Positions 43,117 to 52,080 are shown, numbered from the stretch's first letter. The stretch is 64,000 nt of DNA from Terriglobus sp. TAA 43 (GCF_000800015.1 NZ_JUGR01000003.1:1-64000), one strand, 5' to 3'. Notes: generated by a model from the sequence alone, not told the origin. Program-made: numbers and translations.

Positions 43117-44582
43117 TCGAGTTGTCATCTCAGCAGGGGTTCTCTTCGTTTGAAGACCTGTTTGAGAACGCCCCATGCGGCTATGTCGTGCTGAACCTGG
43201 ATGGGCAGATCGTCCAGGCGAATGCGGCGTTTCTGGAGCTTTCGAAGCTTGATCGTGACAGAGTCATTGGTGCAAGTTTCCGCAATCTTCTGGGTTCTGC
43301 GGGTGCCATCTTTTTTGATACACAACTGCTGCCTGCTCTGCTATTGAACGGTCGCCGCAAGGAGATCGCGCTGGATTTGCGAACTGCACGGGGCCGTGTT
43401 CCAGTCCTCGTGAACTTCACTGTCCAGTACGTCGAAGGTGTGCCAGTCAGCATCCGTGCTGTTCTGCTGGACGCGGCTGAGAGACGACAGTTTGAACGAG
43501 ACCTTCTGCGTTCTCGCAACGAAGCCGAACAGTTATCTGAAGTGATCCTTCACTCGTCGGACGCTGTCATTACATCCCACATCGACGGCACAATTCGTAA
43601 CTGGAGCAACGGGGCCGCGAAGATGTTTGGGCTCAGCTCTGCTGAGGCCGTGGGACGTTCTTTTACGGAACTGATTCTGCCGACCGATGCGAGAGATTTC
43701 CTTGCGATCCCGATCCGGGAGCTGGCAGAGGGCCGCGAGTTCAACGGCGAGATCGTCGCGTGCCGTGCAGATGGTACGCGGTTTGACGCTTCGATTATGT
43801 TGACTCCGCACATGGAGGCACCCGGAACCTTTCTCGCGTCCTCAGCGGTGCTACGTGACATCTCAAACCAGAAGCGCGCCGAGAGGGCTTTGCTGCAGAA
43901 TGAAAAACTGGCATCGGTCGGCAGATTGGCTAGTTCCATTGCGCACGAGATCAACAACCCTCTCGAAGCAGTGACCAACCTGCTTTACATCCTTGACTTG
44001 AAAGTTTCTACGCCGGAACTGAAGTCGTTGGTGACCATGGCGCAGGAAGAGCTGGCCAGGGTCTCGCAAATCACCACCCACACGCTGCAATTCCATCGTC
44101 AAAGCAGCAACCGGACAGACCTAAACGTGACGACGCTGTTTGAGTCCGTTATTGCTCTTTATCGCGCGAGGCTCCGGAACTCAAACATCGAACCGCGTAT
44201 GAGCGCCCGGACCACACATACACTTCATTGTCACGAGGGCGAGCTCCGGCAGATTGTCCTGAACATAGTTGGAAACGCTGCGGACGCAATGAAGAACGGG
44301 GGCGTGTTGCAGCTTCGATGCAGTAATTCAAGAAACTGGCGGAACGGAGAAAATGGCGTCCGCATTCTCATTGCGGACACCGGCACAGGGATGGACAAAG
44401 CGACCCTGTCCAGGATTTTCGAGCCGTTCTTTTCCACCAAGGGAATCGGGGGCACCGGCCTTGGGCTGTGGGTTACGAAGGATCTGGTTCAGAAAAACAA
44501 AGGGTTTATGACCGTCCGGAGTTCCGAACATCCCAGGCATTCTGGAACAGTCTTCAGCCTATTTTTCCCACACCCCCACTGA
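43113..44582 (+). CDS. PAS-domain sensor histidine kinase coupled to RsbQ
   Basis: About 489 residues from TTG 43113, which overlaps the RsbQ stop (TTGA); this start is preferred over the frame-open 43014. A first PAS domain is at ~10-120 (FEDLFENAPCGYVVLNLDGQ), a second at ~135-250 (HSSDAVITSHIDGTIRNWSN). Next come HisKA with His in SSIAHEINNPLEAVTNLL and a HATPase domain (VLNIVGNAADAM N-box, IADTGTGMDKAT, GGTGLGLWVTKDLVQ). No membrane helix is evident, so it is cytosolic. It probably responds to a ligand processed by the RsbQ partner. No cognate regulator is adjacent. Confidence 0.88.
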   Translation: MIELSSQQGFSSFEDLFENAPCGYVVLNLDGQIVQANAAFLELSKLDRDRVIGASFRNLLGSAGAIFFDTQLLPALLLNGRRKEIALDLRTARGRVPVLVNFTVQYVEGVPVSIRAVLLDAAERRQFERDLLRSRNEAEQLSEVILHSSDAVITSHIDGTIRNWSNGAAKMFGLSSAEAVGRSFTELILPTDARDFLAIPIRELAEGREFNGEIVACRADGTRFDASIMLTPHMEAPGTFLASSAVLRDISNQKRAERALLQNEKLASVGRLASSIAHEINNPLEAVTNLLYILDLKVSTPELKSLVTMAQEELARVSQITTHTLQFHRQSSNRTDLNVTTLFESVIALYRARLRNSNIEPRMSARTTHTLHCHEGELRQIVLNIVGNAADAMKNGGVLQLRCSNSRNWRNGENGVRILIADTGTGMDKATLSRIFEPFFSTKGIGGTGLGLWVTKDLVQKNKGFMTVRSSEHPRHSGTVFSLFFPHPH

Positions 44583-44970
44583 ACGCAGACAGAACGCACC
44601 TTCGGGTTGATGAAGACAAGATCAGTCTTGATAAATCGACCCAACGTCAGCTATTCAGCTCCGCAAATAACGGTCGGTGAGTTTCGCAACAGGCTTGTTC
44701 CCCTTTCCTGCACTTTTCCCCTTTACTGCCTGCGGCTCTTTACTCACTACAAGTGCGTTTCTCAGGACTAAGCATCTGACAGAGACAATTTGCATCCCGC
44801 CGGGCTGCGCCATGCGTCATGGTTGGTGAAGGCAGTATGGCTCATGAGGCAGGTCCATTTTCCAACAAACGGCATTCGGCAGGCTCAGTGAATTTCTCGT
44901 GAGCACGGTTTCTTTGGGAACTTCACTCGTTTGAGATTCGTAGCACTACCAGCTTCACTAAGGGATAACT
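44583..44970. other. Intergenic region with repeat
   Basis: About 390 bases with no supported gene. Its middle (44666-44770) carries two repeat blocks described separately; the last bases include the leader of the next gene. Confidence 0.4.
44666..44770 (+). repeat. Intergenic repeat blocks shared with 42090-42203 and 50203-50235
   Basis: Two blocks follow each other. The first, AATAACGGTCGGTGAGTTTC followed by GCAACAGGCT, recurs at 50203 with four substitutions. The second, CCTGCACTTTTCCC with CTTTACTGCCTGCGGC, recurs at 42137. The order suggests a composite dispersed element. Confidence 0.55.
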
Positions 44971-45660
44971 ATGCACTCGTTGAAATGGCAGTCTTCGTCG
45001 ATAGTCATTCTTTCGGCGGCATCGATATTCTCCCTCTCCGCCTTCGCTCAAGGTAGCGGGATTGCGAACACGGATGCGGTGCGTCGGGTTCGGGGCAACA
45101 CGGTCTACTCGAACGAAGCCCCCAAAGTACAAATGAGCATCGCAAAGGGATTCAGGTTTGTCGGCACGCAGCACATCAACCTCTATGGCGTTGCGGAAGC
45201 GGAGCAATTTATTTTCGTAAAGGGAGAGCGAGGCGGTGCCGTCAAGAGCTTTTACTGGTTGCAGTTCGAGCATTTCCTCCCGTCCAATGACAGAACCTAT
45301 AACTACGGTTCCCTAAGTCCTTTGCAGCTAGGCGACCTGCAGTTCAACTCCGACGTAAAAAGCTGGGCTGATTTGACGGCGGCGCTCAAGGAAGATCAGG
45401 CGTCGGATGCCGCTGCAGCGGCACGGCTTCTTGCAAAGCAGGGTATCTCATTTCCGCGTAAAGCTGTTCTCGTCCATATGTTTCACGTGCCATCAGCGGA
45501 TCACCGGGCGGAATTCATGATTCTCTATGGTGAGGCCTTGCCGGAGGACAGTACTGTTCCAGTTGGTAAGCAAGGGGTACTTCTGGACAAGGAGGCGCCG
45601 GATAAAGCGCGCATTTTCCTTGATCGCGCTCGCGAAGGGCTTAAGGTTCGTACGCGATAA
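44971..45660 (+). CDS. Hypothetical exported protein
   Basis: A 229-residue protein with a signal peptide (SSIVILSAASIFSLSAFAQG). The body is beta-rich and aromatic (GGAVKSFYWLQFEHFLPSND, FRFVGTQHINLYGVAEAEQF) with a helical middle (SWADLTAALKEDQASDAAAA). No family is recognised, though the text looks like a single periplasmic domain. It is monocistronic. Start ATG 44971 has AAGGGA nearby upstream. Confidence 0.75.
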   Translation: MHSLKWQSSSIVILSAASIFSLSAFAQGSGIANTDAVRRVRGNTVYSNEAPKVQMSIAKGFRFVGTQHINLYGVAEAEQFIFVKGERGGAVKSFYWLQFEHFLPSNDRTYNYGSLSPLQLGDLQFNSDVKSWADLTAALKEDQASDAAAAARLLAKQGISFPRKAVLVHMFHVPSADHRAEFMILYGEALPEDSTVPVGKQGVLLDKEAPDKARIFLDRAREGLKVRTR

Positions 45661-45730
45661 GCCATTGATCCTCGTGTCTTCATGATCATCACCGCTGCTG
45701 AAAACGACGCTATCGGAAAGTGCGATCACT

Positions 45731-45752
45731 CACGATAAGTCGGCATAGCGTC
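45731..45752 (+). repeat. AAG-TCGG type repeat (copy 4)
   Basis: ACGATAAGTCGGCATAGCGT followed by CAG resembles the hairpin at 668-685 on its left arm and the copy at 50171 on its right flank (CGTCAG). Stem pairing is partly lost. Confidence 0.45.
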
Positions 45753-45876
45753 AGTAATCTATCCGGACGCTCTCGATTGACGACTACAGTGCAATGCACT
45801 CATCTCGCTCCAGAGTGAATTGGCGATTTAGCATCGATCCAGCTCCGTCGCTTCCGCTATCGGCGTTTCTCGTTAC

Positions 45877-46314
45877 TCACGCCTTTGTCCTTGCGACGAG
45901 ATCTGCGATCCCATTTGGAAAAATCGCGATCGCCGCCTCGACTGGATTGCAGAACTCCCTTAGCAAGACTATCTTTCCGCTGGCGGACTCTAACCTGCCT
46001 CCGTAAAGCTGGTTGTAGGTTCGCCCTGTCGCCTGAATCGTTGTGGAAACCGAGTATTCGCCGAAGGCGCGCTCCGGAATGTCTGTTGCGAAAATCTTCA
46101 CATCTCGGAACTTGAAATCTACCGTGCGATTCCTGAAGAAATCTCCGATATTGTTTCGGATCGTCTCGATACCGGCCACCCGTCCTCCGATGCCAACGGA
46201 TGGGAAGTAGGGGAACTCGAAGGCTCCGTCGTCCGCAAAAAGATCGAATGCGTCGTCAAGGCGTCCATCAGAAACACGATGCGTGTACTCGAATAAAAGC
46301 TCTACAGCGTTCAA
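45877..46314 (-). CDS. SnoaL-like / NTF2-fold protein 2
   Basis: A 145-residue NTF2-fold protein: an N-terminal helix ELLFEYTHRVSDGRLDDAFD, then LFADDGAFEFPYFPSVGIGG and the late FGEYSVSTTIQATGRTY strand. Such proteins bind small hydrophobic molecules or catalyse simple isomerisations. TTG 46314 with GAGG upstream. It follows the paralogous gene by 12 bases on the same strand, so the two form an operon divergent from the AraC regulator. Function unknown. Confidence 0.82.
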   Translation of the reverse strand: MNAVELLFEYTHRVSDGRLDDAFDLFADDGAFEFPYFPSVGIGGRVAGIETIRNNIGDFFRNRTVDFKFRDVKIFATDIPERAFGEYSVSTTIQATGRTYNQLYGGRLESASGKIVLLREFCNPVEAAIAIFPNGIADLVARTKA

Positions 46315-46326
46315 GGAAGACCTCTC

Positions 46327-46713
46327 TTAGTTCGGTGACTTATTGTTGAAGCGCATGGGCGCATGTCCATCGATGAACGTATAGAACAGCGTCATACGGC
46401 CCTCTCGTTCTTCAAGAACATCCGTTCCGGTGTAGTGAAAGGGCTCACCTGGGATGCCGCTGCCCCATCGACACAGTGCGACGTTCTGCATCTCCTGCAT
46501 TTCGCCGACAACGTAGTAGCGATAACCGACGAACTTCTGTCGGATCTCCTCTGCGGCGCTATTGATTGCCTCGATGCCAACCAGCCTGCCGCCCGGATGA
46601 ACCCACACGCAATCCTCCGCGTAGGCTTCTCGCATCAAGGTGCCTCTCTTTGAGAAGTCGGGTTCACTGAAGATGTCCTCCAGCGTGTGTCGAAGAAGCT
46701 CCTTTGCTGTCAC
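46327..46713 (-). CDS. SnoaL-like / NTF2-fold protein 1
   Basis: A 128-residue NTF2-fold protein (DIFSEPDFSKRGTLMREAYA, EDCVWVHPGGRLVGIEAINS, then MTLFYTFIDGH). The GTG at 46713 has GGAGGG 5 bases upstream. It leads the two-gene operon with the previous paralogue and diverges from the AraC gene, which is its likely regulator. The two proteins share fold and layout but little sequence, so they are old duplicates or unrelated recruits. Confidence 0.82.
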   Translation of the reverse strand: MTAKELLRHTLEDIFSEPDFSKRGTLMREAYAEDCVWVHPGGRLVGIEAINSAAEEIRQKFVGYRYYVVGEMQEMQNVALCRWGSGIPGEPFHYTGTDVLEEREGRMTLFYTFIDGHAPMRFNNKSPN

Positions 46714-46819
46714 TTGCCCTCCGTTCTTGAGTAAGAATATGAAGTGGGCCGAGAGTTGGCTTGTACAAACAGATCCTCATAGTACGAAAACGTCGAAGGC
46801 AAAGAGGTCCGCATTCGCA

Positions 46820-47704
46820 ATGTACGAATTGGATAGGAATGACTCGTTTCGATTCCGCGCCCCAAGTGGGATTCGGTCTGTGCGCGGCAAGCTGCGTACC
46901 ATCGCAGGGATTGAAGTTCGACACCTTAGGCACTACAACCACCCAGGTCGAGCTTGGCATGATCTCTCCAGCGGACGAGCGACGCTGGCGGTTGTACTCG
47001 AAGAAATTGGCGGAAGTTGTGAGGCTCGCATGAACTTGAGGCGCGCCGCGCCTTTCGAGCGACGACGGCCAAATCACATCACTTTCGTTCCTCCTAACCA
47101 TAGGGTCTGGGGATACACGGACGGCATAAAGACGGTTCGTGAGCTTCGGCTCAGCTTTGACCTCGAATCCTTAGGAAACTTGCTGGGACAGGATTTTCCG
47201 ATCAGCGGATTCGATGATCCTGAAGTCATGTTCCACGAGACGAGAGCCGTTGAATGCGCGCGTTTGCTAGCCGCCGAGTTGGAATCGGTCGACCACTCGG
47301 AAAGCCTCTACGAACAGGGTCTGATGCTAGCCCTGTTGAGCGCATGCTTTGAACGGAGAGGCAAGAAAGCCGCAACTGGATTGAATGCTTCACAGTTCCG
47401 AATCGTTGCAGACTATATGCAGGAGCACTCTGCTCGTAACATTTCGCTCGTTGAGGTGGCTCGTCTAGTCGAGCTTTCCCCGTCACACTTTGGGCGGATG
47501 TTTAAGCGATCAGCTGGCTTGGCGCCACACCGCTATTTGATGAACACGCGCATCAGTAAAGCCCAGGAGTTGATGCTCGAACCGAACGCAGATCTTGCGA
47601 TTGTTGCGGCAGACACGGGTTTCGTCGACCAAAGTCATTTCACCCGAGTCTTCAAGAGGCTGACGGGCGTGACCCCGCAAAGATGGCTCGCGCATCGCGG
47701 CTGA
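46820..47704 (+). CDS. AraC-family transcriptional regulator
   Basis: About 294 residues from ATG 46820; the ATG at 46739 is an alternative. The C-terminal ~100 residues are a double helix-turn-helix AraC domain: FRIVADYMQEHSARNISLVE, then VARLVELSPSHFGRMFKRSA and the signature VAADTGFVDQSHFTRVFKRL, ending GVTPQRW. The N-terminal part (RHYNHPGRAWHDLSSGRATL, FVPPNHRVWGYTDGI) looks like a cupin-type effector domain. It diverges from the two SnoaL-like genes and probably controls them. The effector is unknown. Confidence 0.9.
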   Translation: MYELDRNDSFRFRAPSGIRSVRGKLRTIAGIEVRHLRHYNHPGRAWHDLSSGRATLAVVLEEIGGSCEARMNLRRAAPFERRRPNHITFVPPNHRVWGYTDGIKTVRELRLSFDLESLGNLLGQDFPISGFDDPEVMFHETRAVECARLLAAELESVDHSESLYEQGLMLALLSACFERRGKKAATGLNASQFRIVADYMQEHSARNISLVEVARLVELSPSHFGRMFKRSAGLAPHRYLMNTRISKAQELMLEPNADLAIVAADTGFVDQSHFTRVFKRLTGVTPQRWLAHRG

Positions 47705-47817
47705 AGGCAATTTGCCTTGAGAGGTAAACCTGCAAGTAGGCTTCTCGCCAGTATCTGTCACCGACGTGAGGGGTGTTTCTCGAGAGATATGCAAGCAGTT
47801 CACAGCAAGAAGGCGGC

Positions 47818-48426
47818 CTACTGCCTCGGCGGAGCAGGAGCGCCGCTTGACGGAGGAGCTATCCCGTTCATGCGCAGGTATTCCACCATCTGCCCGTATT
47901 CATCAGAGGCGTGCACCACGATGAATGCGGCCTGGGTCGCGCGCGTGAACGAACCACTCGTGCTTTCGAAGGCGTTGGCGGCTGTGATCGTTCCTATCAC
48001 CTTGTGATCGAAAGCAAACGAGGCCTCCAGTGCAGCAACGATCTCGTCCTTGCTCGACAACCTGGGAAGCTTGGCTGGATCCACATCGGGTTTGAGTCCG
48101 CTCACGCGCGATCCCAAGATGTAATTCGCTTGCGCGACGTGAAGGACTAATGCACCGAAGGTGCGGACGCCCGCGTAATCTGTCTTCTGGTTCGGTGCAA
48201 AGATCGCCGGGCCTGGCGCAAATCCATACTTGTCGGCAGGGAAACTCTTCACCAGACTGATCATCTGGCTCTCAGTCATATCCATCAGTGCATTGAGCGC
48301 CTCTGCCGGAGAAACCAGCGTCCCCGGAGTGGGCTTTGACGCGCTCTGCTGCGCGTGCGCTACCGTTGTTGCCGTGGAGATGCATGCAAGAAATACCGCT
48401 ACAATAATCTGCTTCGCTACTTTCAT
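47818..48426 (-). CDS. Exported DinB-family protein
   Basis: A 202-residue protein with a signal peptide (MKVAKQIIVAVFLACISTAT). The remainder is a four-helix DinB-like domain with the spaced His ligands expected of the YfiT/DinB superfamily: TFGALVLHVAQANYILGSRV and the later AAFIVVHASDEYGQMVEYLR, where HxxxxYGQ is the family signature. Members bind a metal and many act as thiol transferases. Secreted versions are common in Acidobacteriota. It follows the SDR gene by 15 bases and is probably in its operon. Confidence 0.85.
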   Translation of the reverse strand: MKVAKQIIVAVFLACISTATTVAHAQQSASKPTPGTLVSPAEALNALMDMTESQMISLVKSFPADKYGFAPGPAIFAPNQKTDYAGVRTFGALVLHVAQANYILGSRVSGLKPDVDPAKLPRLSSKDEIVAALEASFAFDHKVIGTITAANAFESTSGSFTRATQAAFIVVHASDEYGQMVEYLRMNGIAPPSSGAPAPPRQ

Positions 48427-48441
48427 GGTTTCCTCTTCTGG

Positions 48442-49389
48442 TTAAGACAGGTTCGCGCCGGAGACGTTGACAACGGCCTGCCACGCGGCTTCCTGGCTGG
48501 CAACGTCGTGAAGGTGTGGCTGTTGCTGCACCTCGATAGGGCCCGAGAACTTCCCCGGAGCCGATGCGAAGAATTGGCCTGATTCGTCGGTTCCGAATTG
48601 CGACGCCTGAATGTAGCGTCCGGCCGCCACCTCCGGCGTCTGGTTCATGCCGGGTATCAGGTTCACGATCGGGATGAACACATACTTCAGCAGAGGGCTA
48701 GCGCTTCGCACCACCTTTGTGGCGGTTGCTCCACCCGGCGAGACGGCGTACACGGCCATGCCAGACGGCAGCCGGCGCGCCAGCGCTGCCGTCCACCAGG
48801 CGATGATAAGTTTCGCGTCGGCGTAGGTGTTGTTCGGCACGTACTTCACGTTTGGCCCGTTGTGGATGAGGGCTTCCACAGCGGCGGTTCGGTCGCCTTC
48901 GAAGTATCTGGTGGCGAACTCTGGAAGATCGGTGTACTTGAACATGGGTACGCCTCCACGGGCAGGTTCCGCGCCGGCGATCACAATTCGAGCGTTGGGA
49001 CTTAGCAGGTCTGCATGGAGCAATCCAACGGTCAACTGATGATGCCCGATGAGCGGAGCCTGAGAGGCTTCGACGCCAGCGGCAGTGAGCACGCGCTGTT
49101 TGTAGGGGACCAACCCGGCATTGAGCAGCAGGAAATCGACCGGTTGACCTTGCTTGACCAGCGCGGCGACAGCAGACTGAACGTTGGCAGGGTCGTTTAG
49201 ATTAAGCTCCAGCGACGTGAAGATCTTCCTCTTAGTTTCCGCCGCGAGCTGAGCTGCCGATTGCTGGATCTGCGCCAGGCTGCGCCCGGTGACGATGATC
49301 TCGCGATAGCCCTTGGCGGCGAGCAAGCGGGCCGCCGCGTAACCGAGCCCGGAAGTAGCCCCAGTGACGAGGGCGATCGAATGTTCCAT
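48442..49389 (-). CDS. Short-chain dehydrogenase/reductase
   Basis: A 315-residue SDR from ATG 49389 with AGGAG 9 bases upstream. It has the Rossmann nucleotide motif TGATSGLGYAAARLLAAKGY, the LLLNAGLVP segment (NNAG equivalent) and the Tyr-Lys pair in NTYADAKLIIAWW, with a Ser-poor preceding region. The cofactor-binding TGR after the second strand suggests NADP. A divergent TetR gene lies 88 bases away and is probably its regulator. The substrate is not predictable. Confidence 0.9.
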   Translation of the reverse strand: MEHSIALVTGATSGLGYAAARLLAAKGYREIIVTGRSLAQIQQSAAQLAAETKRKIFTSLELNLNDPANVQSAVAALVKQGQPVDFLLLNAGLVPYKQRVLTAAGVEASQAPLIGHHQLTVGLLHADLLSPNARIVIAGAEPARGGVPMFKYTDLPEFATRYFEGDRTAAVEALIHNGPNVKYVPNNTYADAKLIIAWWTAALARRLPSGMAVYAVSPGGATATKVVRSASPLLKYVFIPIVNLIPGMNQTPEVAAGRYIQASQFGTDESGQFFASAPGKFSGPIEVQQQPHLHDVASQEAAWQAVVNVSGANLS

Positions 49390-49477
49390 TGCATTCACTC
49401 CTGTATCCACTGCCTTGCGGCGTTACATACGCGAGAGTACGATAATCATAGAAATGATGCAAGGAGTTTCGTACGCA

Positions 49478-50095
49478 ATGGTAACTATTGTTGAGAAGCG
49501 TTCTCCGGGACGTCCCAAAGGCTTCATTCCCGACGAGGCACTCGACCGTGCTGTGGAGATGTTTTGGGAGCATGGATTTGAGGGAGTCGACGTGGATCGG
49601 ATCGCACGTGCCGTGAATGTCACCAAGCCGGCACTGTACCGAGCCTTCGGAGACAAATCCACCCTACTGCTCAGGGCCGTCGAGCGCTACGCGCTGATCT
49701 ATGGAGCCCCTAAAATGGCGGCGTTTCAAGCGGAGCCGGACATCCATAAGGCCGTGACCACGTTTTGCGAGGCTACCGTCAACACTGCGACGGGCGACGC
49801 TCGCAGTGGCTGCATGTTGGCTGCCGCTGCACTGGGACATTCGGAACGGGTAACAGAGATCCGTTCCTGGCTCGCGCATGGCTTCACAACAAACGCTGAC
49901 ATCTTCGCGAAACGTTTCGAGCAGGAGGTCAAAATGGGTCGTCTGACACGGACACCCTCAGCAAAGGTGCGAGGCCGTTTGCTCGTCGACTTGCTGCAGG
50001 GTGTGCAGCTTCGCGCCAAGGTTGGCATCACTCGCCAAGAGCTGCTGAGAGACGTCCGAAGCTATGTGCCTCTGATCCTTGGGGAGCAACCCTAA
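49478..50095 (+). CDS. TetR/AcrR-family transcriptional regulator
   Basis: A 205-residue regulator from ATG 49478 (AAGGAG ~11 bases upstream; ATG 49457 is an alternative). The helix-turn-helix is typical: GRPKGFIPDEALDRAVEMFW, then EHGFEGVDVDRIARAVNVTK and PALYRAFGDKSTLLLRAVE. The C-terminal ligand domain contains CEATVNTATGDARSGCMLAA, a pattern of the TetR_C_16/AefR-like group. It diverges from the SDR-DinB operon. Ligand unknown. Confidence 0.9.
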   Translation: MVTIVEKRSPGRPKGFIPDEALDRAVEMFWEHGFEGVDVDRIARAVNVTKPALYRAFGDKSTLLLRAVERYALIYGAPKMAAFQAEPDIHKAVTTFCEATVNTATGDARSGCMLAAAALGHSERVTEIRSWLAHGFTTNADIFAKRFEQEVKMGRLTRTPSAKVRGRLLVDLLQGVQLRAKVGITRQELLRDVRSYVPLILGEQP

Positions 50096-50165
50096 CGCAC
50101 GTCTCGGGAAAGCGTTAGAAGGACAACTGCGCAATTGCTAGGCACTCATTAAGCTCAGATAAGTC

Positions 50166-50235
50166 TCGGGAAGTCGGCTTGTCGTCAGCAACCAGTCCCG
50201 AAATAACGTTTGGTGAGTTTCGTAACAGGCTCGGA
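50166..50235 (+). repeat. Dispersed repeat blocks (AAG-TCGG-CTT copy 5 plus AATAACG block)
   Basis: AAGTCGGCTTGTCGTCAG matches the copy at 619-640. It is followed after ~18 bases by AATAACGTTTGGTGAGTTTC and GTAACAGGCT, matching 44666-44695. Both repeat types occur side by side here, so they may belong to one larger degraded element. Confidence 0.55.
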
Positions 50236-50344
50236 ACGTCTTCTGCCGCGCGGGCCAGCGGGCGTAGGCTGGCAGGAAAGCGGGATGAGGGTCCGGGAGA
50301 AACCGAGGGGGGTTCTCCCGGCGCGCCGCGCGGGCAAAGAAAAC

Positions 50345-50373
50345 GGTCATCCCGGACAACTGCCGGGATGACC
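50345..50373 (-). terminator. Strong hairpin after the ParB-like gene
   Basis: GGTCATCCCGG and CCGGGATGACC form a perfect 11-bp stem with a 7-base loop, 22 bases past the ParB-like gene's stop and facing the TetR gene. No T-run follows on either side, so it may serve both convergent genes or protect mRNA ends. Confidence 0.6.
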
Positions 50374-50394
50374 CATACGGATAAGTCTGTTACG

Positions 50395-52080
50395 TTATGC
50401 TGCCTGATCGAATGCGGGCTTCCGGAGAGGGGATGCTGTTAATTTCTTGCTTCCCTTCTCTCTCTTCTTCGAAGAACGCCTGGGCTTCTCTGACATGGGA
50501 GCGAAGAGAGCGCCAGCTTTCTCTAACCAATCCGTCTGTTCGCCTAACGGAAAGGCTCGATGTTCGGTCAGAAGCAACCGCAACAGGAACGCGGGTAGCT
50601 TTTCATCGACACACACGATCAACGCTTCGGTGAGAACTTCGTCGTCGGTTCTGCCGTGATTCTCACCGTCCGGCATGTAGTGTCCCGCAGCCTCTTCAAA
50701 CAAGCCGTACGGCGCATCATTGAGAAGGATCTGAATGACAAGTCGCAACTGATCCGGAGTGAAGACCAGCGGCGCGTGTTCCACGATTCGTTCCAACGTA
50801 GCGACCCGCGCGTGATACGCTTCCTCGCGACGCTTGGCTTCTGCCTCGTACTCTTTCTGTTCCCGTTCAAAGGCATCTTCCCGTTCAACACGCCTCCGTT
50901 CCGCTTCTGCGTCGTACGCAAGCCATCGTCGTTCGTTCTCCTCTTCCCTGGCCTGCCGCTCTTCGTCCGTCTCATCATCCACCGCAGGAGCGGCGACTGG
51001 CGCAGGATGTTCCGCATGTTCTTTGGCGATACGCGCAGCGGTGGTGGGGTCATGCACAGGGCATTGGTTGTCCGTGCAGACCATGACCGTGTTTCCGATG
51101 CCACGCCCGTAGACGATGAGCGCAGTACGCGTCGTGTTGCAGGGGAGGTCGGCATCGGGGTTATCGGGAAGATCGAGCATGCGATAGGCGTTCTTGTTCA
51201 ATGCACCCGGCTTCTGTTGCTGTGGAGGACGCAACGAGGTTTCGATCTGCACGAGACCGGGACGATCCACCAACACCGCAGCGATGTGGGCTGTGACCTT
51301 GGACTGATAGCAGGCACTATCAAGGCATTGGTCGCCGGATACGTCCGCGAAGAGGCTGGTGTTGTAGCCGCTGCGCTTTGGGCAAGTGAGACAGGCACCC
51401 GCTTCCACATTGAGGGCGATGTCTTCACGATCAAACGGGGCGTCGGCAAGATCGAGAAAGAGATTGTCGGCGATCCATGCATCGAGATGCCGCACGGGTA
51501 AGAGATGAGCTTCGTTGTCCTGCCAGTCCTTGCGCCAGCAGTTGTGAAAGGCATCGGCCTGATGTTCCTCGGGCAGACGCGCAATCGCGTTGGCGTGACT
51601 GGCGGTGATGCGTTCCTCCACAAAGGCCTGTGCGACTTCGGGGATGAGTTTGAGGAGGGAGAGACGAGCATAGACGTGGCTCTCACTCTTGCCCGTTTTA
51701 GCAGCAACTGCGGAGACGTCATAGCCGGGAACGTCCAACAACCGGTCGAAGCCGCGCGCTTCCTCATAGGGATGCACGTCGACGCGTTGCGCGTTTTCGA
51801 CGACCTGCCATTCGATGGTTTGGGTGTCGGTGAGTTCCTTGATGTGAACCGGAATGGTGAACTGTTCTGCAAGCAACGACCCACGAAAGCGATGCGCACC
51901 GGCGACGAGTTCGAAGCGATTACCCTTGGGACGAACCACGATGGGTTGAATGACACCATGCTCACGGATGGAAGCGGCAAGTTCCGCGAGCTTGCTTTCG
52001 TCGAAGGTCTGGCGCGGGTTGGTGGTGGATTCGTCGATGAGATCGAGAGCGAGGTACTGAAAGGCGCTGCTGTTCTGCAT
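50395..52080 (-). CDS. ParB/RepB/Spo0J-family protein (plasmid/ICE type)
   Basis: A 561-residue protein from ATG 52080 with AAGGAGG 7 bases upstream. The N-terminal ParB/Srx domain is LALDLIDESTTNPRQTFDES, then KLAELAASIREHGVIQPIVV and FELVAGAHRFRGSLLA; the helix-turn-helix follows (VAAKTGKSESHVYARLSLLK). A Cys-rich zinc-binding-like insert comes next (GACLTCPKRSGYN, DQCLDSACYQ), then a highly charged coiled-coil linker and a C-terminal domain ending in a Lys/Arg-rich tail. Such long ParB-like proteins occur on plasmids and integrative elements rather than with a ParA. No parA gene is present. Together with the ArdC-like gene it suggests a mobile-element remnant. Confidence 0.87.
   Translation of the reverse strand: MQNSSAFQYLALDLIDESTTNPRQTFDESKLAELAASIREHGVIQPIVVRPKGNRFELVAGAHRFRGSLLAEQFTIPVHIKELTDTQTIEWQVVENAQRVDVHPYEEARGFDRLLDVPGYDVSAVAAKTGKSESHVYARLSLLKLIPEVAQAFVEERITASHANAIARLPEEHQADAFHNCWRKDWQDNEAHLLPVRHLDAWIADNLFLDLADAPFDREDIALNVEAGACLTCPKRSGYNTSLFADVSGDQCLDSACYQSKVTAHIAAVLVDRPGLVQIETSLRPPQQQKPGALNKNAYRMLDLPDNPDADLPCNTTRTALIVYGRGIGNTVMVCTDNQCPVHDPTTAARIAKEHAEHPAPVAAPAVDDETDEERQAREEENERRWLAYDAEAERRRVEREDAFEREQKEYEAEAKRREEAYHARVATLERIVEHAPLVFTPDQLRLVIQILLNDAPYGLFEEAAGHYMPDGENHGRTDDEVLTEALIVCVDEKLPAFLLRLLLTEHRAFPLGEQTDWLEKAGALFAPMSEKPRRSSKKREKGSKKLTASPLRKPAFDQAA

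Larger units (their letters stand above)
50096..50394. other. Intergenic region with repeats, GC-rich
   Basis: About 300 bases without a gene. It holds the repeat blocks at 50166-50235, a direct repeat of CCGCGCGGGC near 50242 and 50328, and the hairpin at 50345-50373. Confidence 0.45.
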
